NCBI GenBank assembly: GCA_963971535.1
Contig: OZ020593.1
Coordinates: forward strand, 13,017,689-13,081,688
Source of the DNA: Notolepis coatsorum
Lineage: Eukaryota; Chordata; Actinopteri; Aulopiformes; Paralepididae
DNA length: 64,000 nt
Direction: 5' to 3'
Shown here: one piece after another, positions 22,583 to 34,270 of the stretch
Numbering within the stretch: position 1 is the stretch's first letter
Layout of the letters: each line of letters begins with the position of its first letter
Program-made: the position numbers and the translations under genes
The notes under the pieces: generated by a model
Databases searched by the model: none
What the model saw: only the letters and a program-made list of their open reading frames with translations
Told to the model about the DNA's origin: nothing

Positions 22583-24906
22583 ATACTGAGAGCTCTGGTT
22601 CCTATACTGAGAGCTCTGGTTCCTACTTTACTGAGAGCTCTGGTTCCTATACTGAGAGCTCTGGTTCCTATACTGAGAGCTCTGGTTCCTATACTGAGAG
22701 CTCTGGCTCCTACTGAGAGCTCTGGTTCCTACTTTACTGAGAGCTCTGGTTCCTATACTGAGAGCTCTGGTTCCTTTACTGAGAGCTCTGGTTCCTATAC
22801 TGAGAGCTCTGGTTCCTACTGAGAGCTCTGGTTCCTATCTGAGAGCTCTGGTTCCTATACTGAGAGCTCTGGTTCCTACTGAGAGCTCTGGCTCCTACTG
22901 AGAGCTCTGGTTCCTATACTGAGAGCTCTGGTTCCTACTGAGAGCTCTGGTTCCTATACTGAGAGCTCTGGTTCCTACTGAGAGCTCTGGTTCCTATACT
23001 GAGAGCTCTGGTTCCTACTGAGAGCTCTGGAGCTTGGTTCTACTGAGAGCTCTGGTTCCTATACTGAGAGCTCTGGTTCTACTGAGAGCTCTGGTTCCTA
23101 TACTGAGAGCTCTGGTTCTTTACTGAGAGCTCTGGTTCCTTTACTGAGAGCTATGGTTCCTACTGAGAGCTCTGGTTCCTACTGAGAGCTCTGGTTCCTA
23201 TACTGAGAGCTCTGGTTCCTACTGAGAGCTCTGGCTCCTATACTGAGAGCTCTGGTTCCTACTGAGAGCTCTGGTTCCTACTGAGAGCTCTGGTCCTATA
23301 CTGAGAGCTCTGGTTCCTACTGAGAGCTCTGGTTCCTTTACTGAGAGCTCTGGTTCCTATACTGAGAGCTCTGGCTCCTACTGAGAGCTCTGCTCCTACT
23401 GAGAGCTCTGGTTCCTATACTGAGAGCTCTGGTTCCTATACTGAGAGCTCTGGTTCTTATACTGAGAGCTCTGGTTCCTACTGAGAGCTCTGGTTCCTAT
23501 ACTGAGAGCTCTGGTTCCTATACTGAGAGCTCTGGTTCCTACTGAGAGCTCTGGCTCCTATACTGAGAGCTCTGGTTCTACTGAGAGCTCTGGTTCCTAC
23601 TGAGAGCTCTGGTTCCTATACTGAGAGCTCTGGTTCCTACAGAGAGCTCTGGTTCCTATACTGAGAGCTCTGGTTCCTATACTGAGAGCTCTGGTTCCTA
23701 TACTGAGAGCTCTGGTTCCTATACTGAGAGCTCTGGTTCCTATACTGAGAGCTCTGGTTCCTACTGAGAGCTCTGGTTCCTATACTGAGAGCTCTGGTTC
23801 CTACTTTACTGAGAGCTCTGGTTCCTACAGAGAGCTCTGGTTCCTACTGAGAGCTCTGGTTCCTACTGAGAGCTCTGGTTCCTACTGAGAGCTCTGGCTC
23901 CTACTGAGAGCTCTGGTTCCTATACTGAGAGCTCTGGTTCCTACTGAGAGCTCTGGTTCCTATACTGAGAGCTCTGGTTCCTACTGAGAGCTCTGGTTCC
24001 TACTGAGAGCTCTGGTTCCTACTGAGAGCTCTGGTTCCTATACTGAGAGCTCTGGTTCCTATACTGAGAGCTCTGGTTCCTACTGAGAGCTCTGGTTCCT
24101 ACTGAGAGCTCTGGTTCCTACTGAGAGCTCTGGTTCCTATACTGAGAGCTCTGGTTCCTTTACTGAGAGCTCTGGCTCCTACTGAGAGCTCTGGTTCCTA
24201 TACTGAGAGCTCTGGCTCCTACTGAGAGCTCTGGTTCCTATACTGAGAGCTCTGGTTCCTATACTGAGAGCTCTGGTTCCTATACTGAGAGCTCTGGTTC
24301 CTATACTGAGAGCTCTGGTTCCTACTGAGAGCTCTGGTTCTACTGAGAGCTCTGGTTCCTATACTGAGAGCTCTGGTTCCTATACTGAGAGCTCTGGCTC
24401 CTATACTGAGAGCTCTGGTTCCTACTGAGAGCTCTGGTTCTACTGAGAGCTCTGGTTCCTATACTGAGAGCTCTGGTTCCTACTGAGAGCTCTGGTTCCT
24501 ATACTGAGAGCTCTGGTTCCTTTACTGAGAGCTCTGGCTCCTACTGAGAGCTCTGGTTCCTATACTGAGAGCTCTGGCTCCTATACTGAGAGCTCTGGTT
24601 CCTATACTGAGAGCTCTGGTTCCTACTGAGAGCTCTGGTTCCTACTGAGAGCTCTGGCTCCTATACTGAGAGCTCTGGTTCCTACTGAGAGCTCTGGTTC
24701 CTACTGAGAGCTCTGGCTCCTACTGAGGAGCTCTGGTTCCTACAGAGAGCTCTGGTTCCTACTGAGAGCTCTGGTTCCTATACTGAGAGCTCTGGTTCCT
24801 ACTGAGAGCTCTGGTTCCTATACTGAGAGCTCTGGTTCCTACTGAGAGCTCTGGTTCTTACTGAGAGCTCTGGTTCCTACAGAGAGCTCTGGTTCCTACT
24901 GAGAGC
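22583..24906. repeat. 18-24-bp GAGCTC minisatellite, >100 copies
   Basis: Units ACTGAGAGCTCTGGTTCCTA alternate with or without an extra TATA/TTTA step, giving 18-, 22- and 24-bp lengths over 2.3 kb. The core GAGAGCTCT is palindromic (SacI site). Rare CTCC, ACAGAG and truncated units are interspersed. Confidence 0.97.
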
Positions 24907-24949
24907 CGGGGGCCACAAGGCGGCCAATCGAGGGTGCAGGACGGAGCGA

Positions 24950-25515
24950 ACGAAGCGGCTCAGGAGGCAGAGCGGTCGTCCGGTTAATCAGAAGGTTCTC
25001 GATTAGCTTAGAAAGTTTATAAACATAAACTCCATTATATTTGTGTCAACGGGTACCTGAATGTTGTCTTTTCCTTTTACATAAATAAAGACATTTCCAC
25101 CATAAATTGATGCAGAAAAGGCACAAATTGGTGCAGAAAAGTTCACCAGAATGCAGGAAATTAAGTGTTTGACGCTCACATTTTCCGGGGGGAGGACCAC
25201 CAGACCCCCCCCCCCATTTTGAAACCAAACCTACGCCCCTTGCCTTGGGAGATTATTGCTCTTCAACCTGCAAAGCTGTCACATCTTTATTGGCATGTGC
25301 AGCAATGTGCACACAGCACACGCGTGTGCTGTAACGCACCAAGGCCTCTGAATCCTTGAGTGAGACGCTTAACCCCCCCCCCGCCTAATAACTGCTCCCG
25401 ATGGGAGGGGGGTCGACACCTCGCACGGTCGCCTTCGCCGTCGTCGGTGTGAATGAATGGGTAGAACGCGAGGCACGAGTTGCTCAGTGCTTTGGATGAA
25501 AACCTGCTACATAAA
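24950..25515 (+). mobile_element. SINE family S2 copy split by repeat E
   Basis: The tRNA-like head (GCGGCTCAGGAGGCAGAGC ... CAGAAGGTTCTCGATT) lies at 24,950-25,003. The body resumes at ~25,366 with CTTGAGTGAGACGCTTAACC and ends near GTGCTTTGGATGAAAACC. Repeat E fills the gap. Confidence 0.65.
25015..25365 (-). repeat. Repeat E, copy 1
   Basis: Contains AACATAAACTCCATTATAT, ACATAAATAAAGACATTTCC, GCACAAATTGGTGCAGAAAA, a C run, and GTGTGCTGTAACGCACCAAG. Copies at 26,876-27,230, 41,268-41,432 and 59,388-59,830. Short minus-strand frames are similar between copies because the copies are young, not because they are genes. Confidence 0.8.
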
Positions 25516-25944
25516 CACAAGTCCATTTGCCGAAACACGGGAGGAGCACTCAAAGTGTTTGTTTATGTGACGGGGTGGCGACTGAAGCTGTTGGTCTTGT
25601 TCACACTCGAGGCCTCTCTGGGGGGGGGGGGGGGGGGTGTTTTCTTTTTTCGTTTTTTTCACGTCAATGGGAGATAAGAGAAACAGCTCGTATACCAAAA
25701 GGCTGCCGTCGTCGTGTCCTCAGGATTTAACACCGACGCTTGATGAGTGGCCTGCGTGGCACAGCCGCGAGGCGGTCGTGTTTGTTTTGCCACGCGACGG
25801 CTCTCTCCCGGTACCTCCGCCGCTGGGACATTGGTGTGGGTTTAGAAGAGGGGGGAGGGGGGGTTGCAGGGGACATGTCCCCCTCGCTATGGAGAAGCGG
25901 TCAATTTGTCCCCTTCAAAAGTTATAGCTAATATGAAAGACAAT
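25516..25944. other. Unassigned interval with G run
   Basis: G run at 25,620-25,637, otherwise single-copy-looking. No gene recognised. Confidence 0.4.
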
Positions 25945-26135
25945 ATTTACATTTACATTTATTCATTTAGCTGAACGCTTTTATCCAAAGAGACTTACAA
26001 GTTCTGTACGACAAGTCATCAGGAAGGAAGGGCACAACTCTATCAGCTGAGTAACAATGTTCATCAAAGTGTTGAGTGCTACAGTAAGGTTAGTTATTAG
26101 AACAAGTACATGACAGTAAGGTTATTAGATTTCTT
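25945..26135 (-). mobile_element. LINE 3' end, repeat B
   Basis: Starts TTTACATTTACATTTATTC and CTTTTATCCAAAGAGACTTA, the reverse complement of the tail at 985-1,100. It continues through CTATCAGCTGAGTAACAATG. Confidence 0.7.
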
Positions 26136-26173
26136 CCCCAAAAGGAAAAATAAGGGGGTCAAAACATTTATAT

Positions 26174-26480
26174 ATGAATGAATGAATGAATGAATGAATG
26201 AATGAATGAATGAATGAATGAATGAATGAATGAATGAAAACGTTTATTTTTGAACATGTATTCTCCATATTCCTCCAAACAATCACGGTGTCTAGCTCCG
26301 TCAAACAGAACAATCATAACAACAATATATATATATTTTTTTTTAACAATTCAAAAAACATTAAAAAAAAAAAGGGAATTATAAACTAAAAGTCAAGAGC
26401 AGTGTATTTTGTTAGCAGACATGTCCAAAAAAGGAGTAGAGGGAAGCTAAGCTTATTGATCCCTACCCCCTTACATTTAC
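26174..26480 (-). repeat. (GAAT)n microsatellite plus LINE-like tail
   Basis: About 16 GAAT units at 26,174-26,237 lead into AAAACGTTTATTTTTGAACA. A short tandem tail next to a 3' end is the usual product of LINE reverse transcription. Confidence 0.7.
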
Positions 26481-26875
26481 ATTTGTTCTTCCATTAATTT
26501 GACTAGATTAGATTTATATCCTTCTTATCTGTTACTATTCATAATAATACAGGAGAATTAATATTTGAAAGCGATACAGAACGCCTGAGAGCCTTACTAT
26601 GCATTATACTCAATATAGTATAATGCAGGAAATCAATATTATGTCATGAGTGTAGCTGCAGCCATGTTATCCAAACTGCTTCTGTTTACTTTGTGTTTGT
26701 TTTAAAGGTATGGTGAAATGGATTCACCTATGACCTTTTGTTTTATTTTTATTGATTATGTATGTGATATATGACAGATTTATACTGAATGTTTCATATT
26801 TGTATGTGTGTATCTGTGAGGAGGACCCCAGGAACAATAGTCAACACGTCAATGACGACTAATGGGGATCCTAAT
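26481..26875. other. Unassigned AT-rich interval
   Basis: No coding or repeat signature recognised. Confidence 0.4.
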
Positions 26876-27230
26876 AATCATAAACATAAACTCCATTATA
26901 TTTGTGTCAACAGGTACCTGAATGTTGTCTTTTCCTTTTACATAAATAAAGACATGTCCACCATAAATTGATGCAGAAAAGGCACAAATTGGTGCAGAAA
27001 AGCTCACCAGAATGCAGGAAATGAAGCGTTTGACGCTCAAATTTTCCGGGGGGAGGATCACCAGACCCCCCCCCCCCCCCCCCCCCCCCCCATTTTGAAA
27101 CCAAACCTACGCCCTTTGCGTTGGGAGATTATTGCTCTTCAACCTGCAAAGCTGTCACATCTTTATTGGCATGTGTGCAATGTGCAGCACACGCGTGTGC
27201 TGTAACGCACCAAGGCCTCTGAAGCCTGTG
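26876..27230 (-). repeat. Repeat E, copy 2
   Basis: Near-identical to 25,015-25,365, but with a longer C run (27,066-27,090). Not split by a SINE and not next to one. Confidence 0.85.
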
Positions 27231-27387
27231 TAAATACTAACTTGTGTTTCATGGTGGAAGGCGTAAGATGGGGTTGTGTTGTAACAGCTGTCATCTCTCC
27301 ATATGGGGAGGCAGCGTGGGTTCCAGTGTTGTCCGAAGACACCACAACACCCCCCCCCCCCCCATCCCACCTATGAAGACTGGATAG

Positions 27388-27748
27388 TAGGGATGTCCGA
27401 TATTATCGGCCTACCGATATTATCGGCCGATATTGGCATTCAAATGTGATATCGGAAATTATCGGTATTCAAATTTTTTTTTTAACATTTTTTTATTTAA
27501 CCTTTATTTACACAGGCAAGCAAGTAAGAACAAATTCTGATTTTATTTATTGTCAAAAGTATGCATAATGTTGTGTTAATTCCATGACAAGAGATATGTA
27601 ATGTTAATTACCTGAAATTATTCCGTTTTTTGGGGGAGGGGGGAAACCCTGCATATATCGGTATCGGTTGATATCGGTATCGGAAATTAAGAGTTGGACA
27701 ATATCGGTATATCGGTATCGGTAAAAAAGCCAATATCGAGCATCCCTA
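27388..27748. mobile_element. hAT MITE (361 bp) with 8-bp target duplication
   Basis: Terminal inverted repeats TAGGGATGTCCGATA and TATCGAGCATCCCTA. Target duplication CTGGATAG (27,380-27,387) versus CTGGAGAG (27,749-27,756), one mismatch. Subterminal GATATCGGTATCGG repeats are frequent. A LINE tail fragment (AACCTTTATTTACACAGGC) lies in the middle. Confidence 0.85.
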
Positions 27749-27789
27749 CTGGAGAGATTATCGGTGTGGAACCATCCACTGCGCGACTT

Positions 27790-28160
27790 GATTCTTTAGA
27801 TTAGATTAGATTCAAATGTATTGTTTGTCATCATAAAGCATGAATAGAGTACAATGGAAAGAGCTTTGGCATCCAACCAGAGTGCAAATGTAACAGCAAA
27901 GTGCGATAGTAATATACAATGTACAGGTGATTAATAAACTGGGTATACACATATAAATTAGTACTACTGAGTAATAGTGCTAATCAGGTGTATGTACAGA
28001 GTTGTAGTATTAATATGTACAGTGATACAGGTATAAATACACTATGGTGTAGTAAGTTGTACTGGCCAGCAGTGTAACTAGTAGGTAAGGGATATGTACA
28101 GATATAGATATAGTATCTACAAATATGTAAAAAGATTATGTGCAGGTATGTACAGACAGA
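27790..28160 (-). repeat. Dispersed repeat A, copy
   Basis: Starts TTAGATTAGATTCAAATG and CATCCAACCAGAGTGCAAATG, then follows the long copy at 21,346 closely. Confidence 0.8.
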
Positions 28161-28317
28161 TGTGGATAGATTATTGATGATGTATAAGAGTACCTTTCCA
28201 AATTAAGGAGACAATATGAATTAAATGATGTAGTTTGTTAAAACTCTAAACTGGCCAATAGATGTTACTTTTCTAGATGTTGGCCTACTCCCGAAAGAAG
28301 TACCGATACTTATTGAC

Positions 28318-28540
28318 TGACTGAATGAATGAATGAATGAATGAATGAATGAATGAATGAATGAATGAATGAATGAATGAATGAATGAATGAAAACTTTA
28401 TTTAACAGATTGCAGAATGGGTACAATACAGTACGGCTAAATACACACAATTGTTAAGGGGATGCAGACCAGAGAAAGACGTTTGTCTTGTTTACATCAG
28501 GGTCCCCCATTTTCAATTCATAGTGTACTAATAGTTTGTA
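28318..28540 (-). repeat. (TGAA)n microsatellite with repeat F 3' end
   Basis: About 18 TGAA units precede AACTTTATTTAACAGATTGC, GGGTACAATACAGTACGGC and GGGGATGCAGACCAGAG. Copies at 39,797-39,985, 42,175-42,520 (inverted pair) and 61,450-61,555. Confidence 0.8.
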
Positions 28541-28679
28541 AACTATTTAAGAAATATGAAGGGATACCACCACGGTCCTGAATTACTAGCCTCATAATTC
28601 CTTAAAGTGCAAGTGAGACCCTACCCCAAGTCTATAATATAGATAGACCAATATAATAAACTTTCCTCTCGCACATTAG

Positions 28680-29215
28680 CTCTAGTCACGTGTCCAACAG
28701 CGCCCCTACGTCACCGCCTGATGGTGACGAGCATCCCAATAGTTTATTGGACCAATAGGACCGTCGGCGGAGGCTCCTCGCAGTAACCCTCCTCTTCATC
28801 GCTGTGTTGCAGCGCTGACACCGACGGGAGCGGGGCGGAACACGCACCGGAGACGGGACAGGAGAGAGAGACACACAGAGAGAGCGAGAGAATAACTTCA
28901 CGAAGAAGAAGAATAAAAAGCGCATCCCGGTGGAAACAACAACAAGAAAGAAGATCCCGTCCTCTTCTTCTCCTCCGGACGCGTCGCCTTTGTCTTCTTA
29001 ATAAACCGCTGTGAGAGACAAGAAAAGCAAAGTCCTTCTTCTTCTTCGACTCCGTTTGTTTTGTTTGCGTTTTGCGGAAAAGCGGGTGGAGGAGGATATC
29101 GAAGTTGAAAAGTCTGTAACTTTTTTTTGTTTTGAAAAAAGTTCGAAGTCGGATATTAGAGACGCCGCGCTTGTTGGGACATTTCGGGCAGAATAGTTGT
29201 GTTATTCTATAGGGG
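28680..29215 (+). promoter_or_regulatory. Putative gas1 promoter / 5' leader region
   Basis: This single-copy-looking, GC-richer stretch lies ~660-1,190 bp upstream of the gas1 start. It carries a back-to-back CCAAT pair (ATTGGACCAAT at ~28,745-28,756) and CpG-rich sequence around 28,765-28,860. No TATA box was identified. Assignment rests on position and composition only. Confidence 0.35.
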
Positions 29216-29650
29216 GGGCGTGTGTTCTCCTCGCAGTATAGGGGCCAGCCAGGAGCCTCTTCTCGCAGTAGTAGGGGCCAGGAGCCTCTTCTCGCAGTAG
29301 TAGGGGCCAGGAGTGTCTGTTCTTCTCGCAGTAGGGGCCAGGAGTTCTTCTCGCAGTAGGGGCCAGGAGCGAGTGTTCTTCTCGCAGTAGGGGCCAGGAG
29401 CGAGTGTTCTTCTCGCAGTAGGGGCCAGGAGCGAGTGTTCTTCTCGCAGTAGGGGCCAGGAGCCTCTTCTCGCAGTAGTAGGGGCCAGGAGCATCTGTTC
29501 TCCTCGCAGTATAGGGCCACCAGGAGCCTCTTCTCGCAGTAGGGGCCAGCAGCGAGTGTTCTTCTCGCAGTAGGGGCCAGGAGCGAGTGTTCTTCTCGCA
29601 GTAGGGGCCAGGAGCCTCTTCTCACAGTAGTAGGGGCCAGGAGCGTGGGT
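29216..29650. repeat. 31-37-bp minisatellite upstream of gas1, ~13 copies
   Basis: Units contain CTTCTCGCAGTAGGGGCCAG and GAGCGAGTGTT or GAGCCTCTT. The last unit ends about 225 bp before the gas1 start, so the array is either in its 5' leader or in its proximal promoter. A long minus-strand frame over it (308 codons) is a repeat artefact. Confidence 0.92.
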
Positions 29651-29873
29651 CCCCAAATGGCCATCCTCATCGAGTGTGTTGAGATCCCCTACTTTCTGTG
29701 GTGTCTCACTGCCCTGCATCCGATCATCATCACCATGACTTGACTCTGGAAGAAGAAATTGTGCATTTTCTCTCATATTATGTGCATTTTTACATTTTAT
29801 TAGACGCAAATCCAATGGAATTATTACTCAAGCCCCTCTGCTGCAACTTGGGAGTTTCACTCTAGATGTCGAA

Positions 29874-30829
29874 ATGGCACAAAGTGTTGCCATCATCAGG
29901 TTGATCGAGCTCAGGAGGGCGAGGAGGACTAGTGCATCCATGTCGCTGTTGTTGTTATTATGCGGTGTGTTCGTCCTGTTCAGCGGCCCCTCGCACGGCT
30001 CCCCTGCCGCCGCCGCCGCCTCGACGCACGGCGGCCACCGGCTCGTCTGCTGGCAGGCCATCATGAAGTGCCACGGGGAGGCCGAGTGCCACTACGCGTA
30101 CGACCAGTACCTTTACGCCTGCGCGCCCGTCCTCAGCGGCGACCGGGACCGGGACAACCACCGGAGGATTAAGTGTCCCCAGCCACTGCATCTCCTCCCT
30201 CATCCAGCTCAACCTGACGCAGAGCGGCCCGTCCCTGGAGACGTGCGACTGCGCCCAGGACCCGGCGTGCCGCGCCACCAAGCGGGCCATAGAGCCGTGT
30301 CTGCCGCGGCTGACCACCACCGGCGGCGGCGGCGCGGGGGGGGTGGCGGGTCCGCCCGGCTGCACCGAGGCGCGGCGCCAGTGCGAGCGGGACCCGCCGT
30401 GCAGCGCCGCCCTGCGCGACTACCTGTTCCACTGCCGCAAGCTGTTCGGCGGCGAGAGCTGCTCGGACGAGTGCCGCTGGGTGATCCACAACATGCGCTC
30501 GGTGCCCAAGGCGCGCCAGCTGGACACGTGCGTGTGCGACGGCACCGAGCGGAACATCTGCGAGTACATCAAGGTGAGCATGAAGAACTTCTGCTTCGAC
30601 TCGTCGAGGGGCGACGCGGGGCAGCGGGGGGCTGCTGTTCGACTCCGAGGAGGACTCGGAGGACGACTATTTCGAACAACCGGAGGATCGAACCGGTGGT
30701 GGCCGCCGTGCGTACGTGGACAGCTCCTCCGGGGCTGCCTCCTCCCTCCTCCGCCCCGCCGGCTGTCGCCCCGGTGGTGCTGTGTTGACTGTTGTTGTTG
30801 TGACCACCATCTTGGTTTTATTAGGCTAA
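29874..30829 (+). CDS. gas1: Growth arrest-specific protein 1 (GAS1), frame broken twice
   Basis: GAS1 is a GPI-anchored cell-surface protein. In vertebrates it acts as a Hedgehog co-receptor and is related to GDNF receptors; the gene is a single exon. Read through two one-base offsets, this locus gives ~317 residues (human about 345). It shows a hydrophobic signal segment (MSLLLLLCGVFVLF from residue 23), a first cysteine-rich module from ~55 (HRLVCWQAIMKC, then CDCAQDPACRATKRAIEPCL), a second from ~163 (CTEARRQCERDPPC, CDGTERNICEYIK), an acidic stretch (DSEEDSEDD, ~256) and a hydrophobic C-terminal GPI-type signal before TAA at 30,827. Each break is one extra base in a homopolymer (C4 at 30,177-30,180; G6 at 30,626-30,631), so sequencing or assembly error is more likely than decay. 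The start at 29,874 or Met23 (29,940) is undecided; the latter gives a conventional signal peptide. Confidence 0.93.
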
Positions 30830-30879
30830 ACTTATCTGAAAAGCGGCCTGTTTAGATATATAGTTTCGAGAGCTTCAAG

Positions 30880-31340
30880 TTTTGTTTTAATTGTCACATA
30901 TAATGTACATTACAGTGAAATGCTTGGTTCTTTATGTATGAGCCCCCTTGAGATTGTGCTTCATACAGTAAAAAGGTAAAAAAAATAATAAAGACCAAAC
31001 ACTATACAACATATACAATATACACACACTAAAGTACAACAGGGCATAACATATAGGCCTAACTGTTGATTGGAATTGCCCCTGAGATTGTGCTTCATAC
31101 AGTACAAAGGTTAACAAATAATAACGACCAAACACTAATATACAATATACACACTAAAGTACAACAGGGTATAAACATATAGGCCTAACTGTTGATTAGA
31201 ATTGCCCCCTGAGATTGTGCTTCATACAGTAAAAAGGTAAACAAGAATAAAGACCAAACACTATACAACATATACAATATACACACTAAAGTACAACAGG
31301 GCATAACCATAAGGCCTAACTGGTGATTGGAATTGCCCCC
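30880..31340 (-). mobile_element. Three tandem copies of LINE 3' end (repeat C) downstream of gas1
   Basis: A ~135-155-bp block (GAGATTGTGCTTCATACAG, AGACCAAACACTATACAAC, AAAGTACAACAGGGCATAAC, CTAACTG.TGATTGGAATTG) is repeated three times. The first copy carries the fuller 3' end (TTGTCACATATAATGTACAT). If the gas1 3' UTR extends this far, it includes these copies. Confidence 0.85.
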
Positions 31341-32880
31341 CACAGTCATCTTGAAGACTGAATTAGCACCAACAATCTGCACACTTTACACCCAGCTGGA
31401 CTCTGTTTATCATCCGCACGGTTGTCATCCACAATGGAACAGAATATATATTAGTCATCCTGGTGGTAGTGAAAATGACTTTAATGTGACTGTAAATTGT
31501 CCACGTCGAACAGCGTCAGGCTACTGTGAGCCTGCATTATGTAGCATGCCTACTTAACTTTCCAGACTAATCCTCCTTGTGTTTAAAAGTTTGCACAAAT
31601 CTGTCAAAAATATCTTGCCAGAGCGTAGTCTTAACTATTATACCCCCAGCTGGCTGTTGATTATCATCATCACACATGTCAAGAGAGGCATGCATGGTGA
31701 CAATAGTTTGCTTTTTTTCAAATCGTCACATTCGATGTCAATCTGAAGATGTTGGAAGGAGATTATTTTTGTATGTCAAATATGTAAAGGCAAATTGTAC
31801 AGTATATTGTATAATATGAAATTTTGTTCCCAGAGATATTTGTTTATTAATGCTAAGAGATTTTACACTGTATAGAAATCGTCAAAGACTCTTATTTTTA
31901 GTGTGTAATACCGCCACAGAAGAAGGAAATATATACGTTATATGTCTTGCCTAAAAGTGCCTGGAGTCGTGATGATATTTTGTTTTTACCGCGCGCCACT
32001 ATACGTGTTATTAGAAGTGTAGCTTTCAGTGATGTGTGTGTAGCTTTCTTTTGACAGCTGCACCCGAGACTGTGTCTCCCCCCCCCCCCCCCCCTCCACA
32101 CTCCCCCCTCATTAAAAAAGAAATACCAAAGTCGATATACGAACTACTGAATTTTGTCTAGAAATCCCAGAGCAAATAATGAGGCTGAGAAAAGAGAAGT
32201 TCAGTTCCGGATTGATATACACTTGACCTTGTAAACATAAATGTTTGCGTAAGGTATAAACTGTTAATGCTTGAAGACTGTTCAAACATGGGGTTATGAG
32301 AGACCCCCCCCCCCCCACTCTCCGTGGGGACCCGTTGCACAAATGAAGCCAAGAAGGGCTTTGGCTTAGTTTATTTATCCTCTCCCCCCCCCCACCCCTC
32401 TCCCCTCCATGTGTGTTTGTTAGAAGTCTTCACACACAGAGACACACAGAGGGAGAGAGAGAGAGAGAAAAGTCTGTTCGGGTGAACGGAGACGCGAGTG
32501 GCCATTATAAACGCACTTCTGCAGAATACACACGCTAGTGTTAAAAAAAACAAGGGGTTCAATGTTTTGTTTGTTTGTTTTTTTAGTTAGGAGATATAGC
32601 CCTGCTTTTCTTACACTTGTTTACTTTTTGGATACATGTCTATTTTTTCCCCCTCTCCTTCAAAGACGTTTGTTGGGAGATAACCCATTTTAAAAAAAAA
32701 GCAGCTTTAACCAATTATTTCTGGTCATGTTTTGTTTCATCACAGTATTTCAGAATGTGTGTGTAGCCTATTTGAATTATTCTTCTATATGTGTGATATA
32801 AACTAGTGGAGAAAAAAAGGCTTAGGATAATAAAAGATCCGTGTGTATAGGAAACAATTTTATAAAAAAGGTTTTACGTT
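31341..32880 (+). other. Possible gas1 3' UTR and downstream sequence
   Basis: AT-rich, single-copy-looking sequence with ATTTGTTTATTAATG and GGATAATAAAAGATCC (possible AATAAA at ~32,828). C runs at ~32,078-32,095, ~32,305-32,317 and ~32,383-32,396. GAS1 transcripts in other vertebrates have long 3' UTRs, but the end of this one cannot be placed from sequence alone. Confidence 0.35.
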
Positions 32881-33437
32881 TCATCTAATGGTTCCTCCTA
32901 TACAGACATGGCAACGCTGCATTTGATACTTTCTCTCGTCGTTTATTACGAGAGTATACCCGCATTGGACGTGATCCCCTATTGGTATTTGTTTTTCTTT
33001 TCTTTTTTTTACACCACTAATAACAAAAAGGCATGTGCGTGCGTGCACGTGAGTCGTATATCGCGCGATTGTCCCGTCCTCTCCTTCACCGGGCAATAAG
33101 GGGCCTCGAGAGCAATGACGGCAGCCATGTTGTTTTTAAAGGGGAGGAGATGGGCCCTCCGGGCTGTGAGGAGAAGTCGAGTGGCACCTCTATCATGGAA
33201 ATTTAAAATACACAATGGTGGAGCGGCACAATGAGGAGGCACTTCATTCACTCTCTGTCTCCGACACCACCTTAGGGGGGGGGGGGGCAGCTATCTATCC
33301 ACAGGGGAGACAGAGAGAGACATGGGTGTGAGAACGGTTTGTCCCACGGTCCCCTTCTCCCCAGTTTATCATAATTGCTATGAGTAGCCTATTTAAAGCG
33401 GCTGAAAGTGGTGTTTTTTTTGGTCAAAATAATGTGT
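32881..33437. other. Unassigned interval
   Basis: No domain-bearing frames. G run near 33,276-33,287. Confidence 0.4.
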
Positions 33438-34270
33438 TGAATAGCTCTACATTCCCACAGACGTCACTGATGTAGAGTGTTTGGTCAGTAACATGGGTCT
33501 CCCACATTTTCTGGTATCCCGTTCCCACTTTATCCAATCAGGAGAGAGGACCTTAGATATTAATACTTTATTTATTTTACTTGTTTCAGGGACACATTTA
33601 TTTCTTATTTTTTGTTAGAGACCATTTTTGCAGTGTCGTGTTCTCACTCCTGATTGGATAAAGTGGGAACGGGATACCAGAAAATGTATTTTGTGTTTAC
33701 TGCAGAGCAGGAGGGACTGAGACACCCATGTTACTGACCAGACTATAGAGTGTCTGGTCAGTAACATGGGTGTCTCAGTCCCTCCTGCTCTGCAGTAAAC
33801 AGCCATTATTGATATAGAGTCTATATCAATGATGGCTGTTTACTGCAGAGCAGGAGGGACTGAGAGACCCATGATGTTACTGACCACTGACCAGACGCTC
33901 TATATCAGTGATGGCTGTTTACTGCAGAGTGGAGGGACTGGGAGACCCATGTTACTGACCAGACACTCTATATCAGTGATGGCTGTTTACTGCAGAGTGG
34001 AGGGACTGGGAGACCCATGTTACTGACCAGACACTCTATATCAGTGATGGCTGTTTACTGCAGAGCGGAGGGACTGGGAGACCCATATTACTGACCAGAC
34101 ACTCTATCAGTGATGGCTGTTTACTGCAGAGCGGAGGGACTGGGAGACCCATGTTACTGACCAGACACTCTGTATCAGTGATGGCTGTTTACTGCAGAGT
34201 GGAGGGACTGGGAGACCCATGTTACTGACCAGACACTATATCAGTGATGACTGTTAGAGTGTAGAGCTAT
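33438..34270. mobile_element. Element H, copy 2, with long inverted arms
   Basis: Left end AATAGCTCTACATTC, followed by inverse 69-bp-unit sequence (GGTCAGTAACATGGGTCTCC). Then TCTGGTATCCCGTTCCCAC and its inverse at ~33,645-33,687. Next come one inverted and about six direct 69-bp units, and the right end GTAGAGCTATT. The termini are complementary, so the whole looks like an inverted-repeat element whose right arm has expanded. No target duplication identified. Confidence 0.75.

Noticed and set aside
25003-27104. Conserved short protein (ISCILV.FSAPICAFSASIYGG) in repeat E copies
   Set aside because: Similarity comes from young nucleotide repeats, the frame has no ATG-anchored common start, is ~65 codons and matches no family I know.
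28744-29815. 308- and 202-codon minus-strand frames upstream of gas1
   Set aside because: They consist of the minisatellite translated (GPYCEKN/ARRTLAPG repeats).
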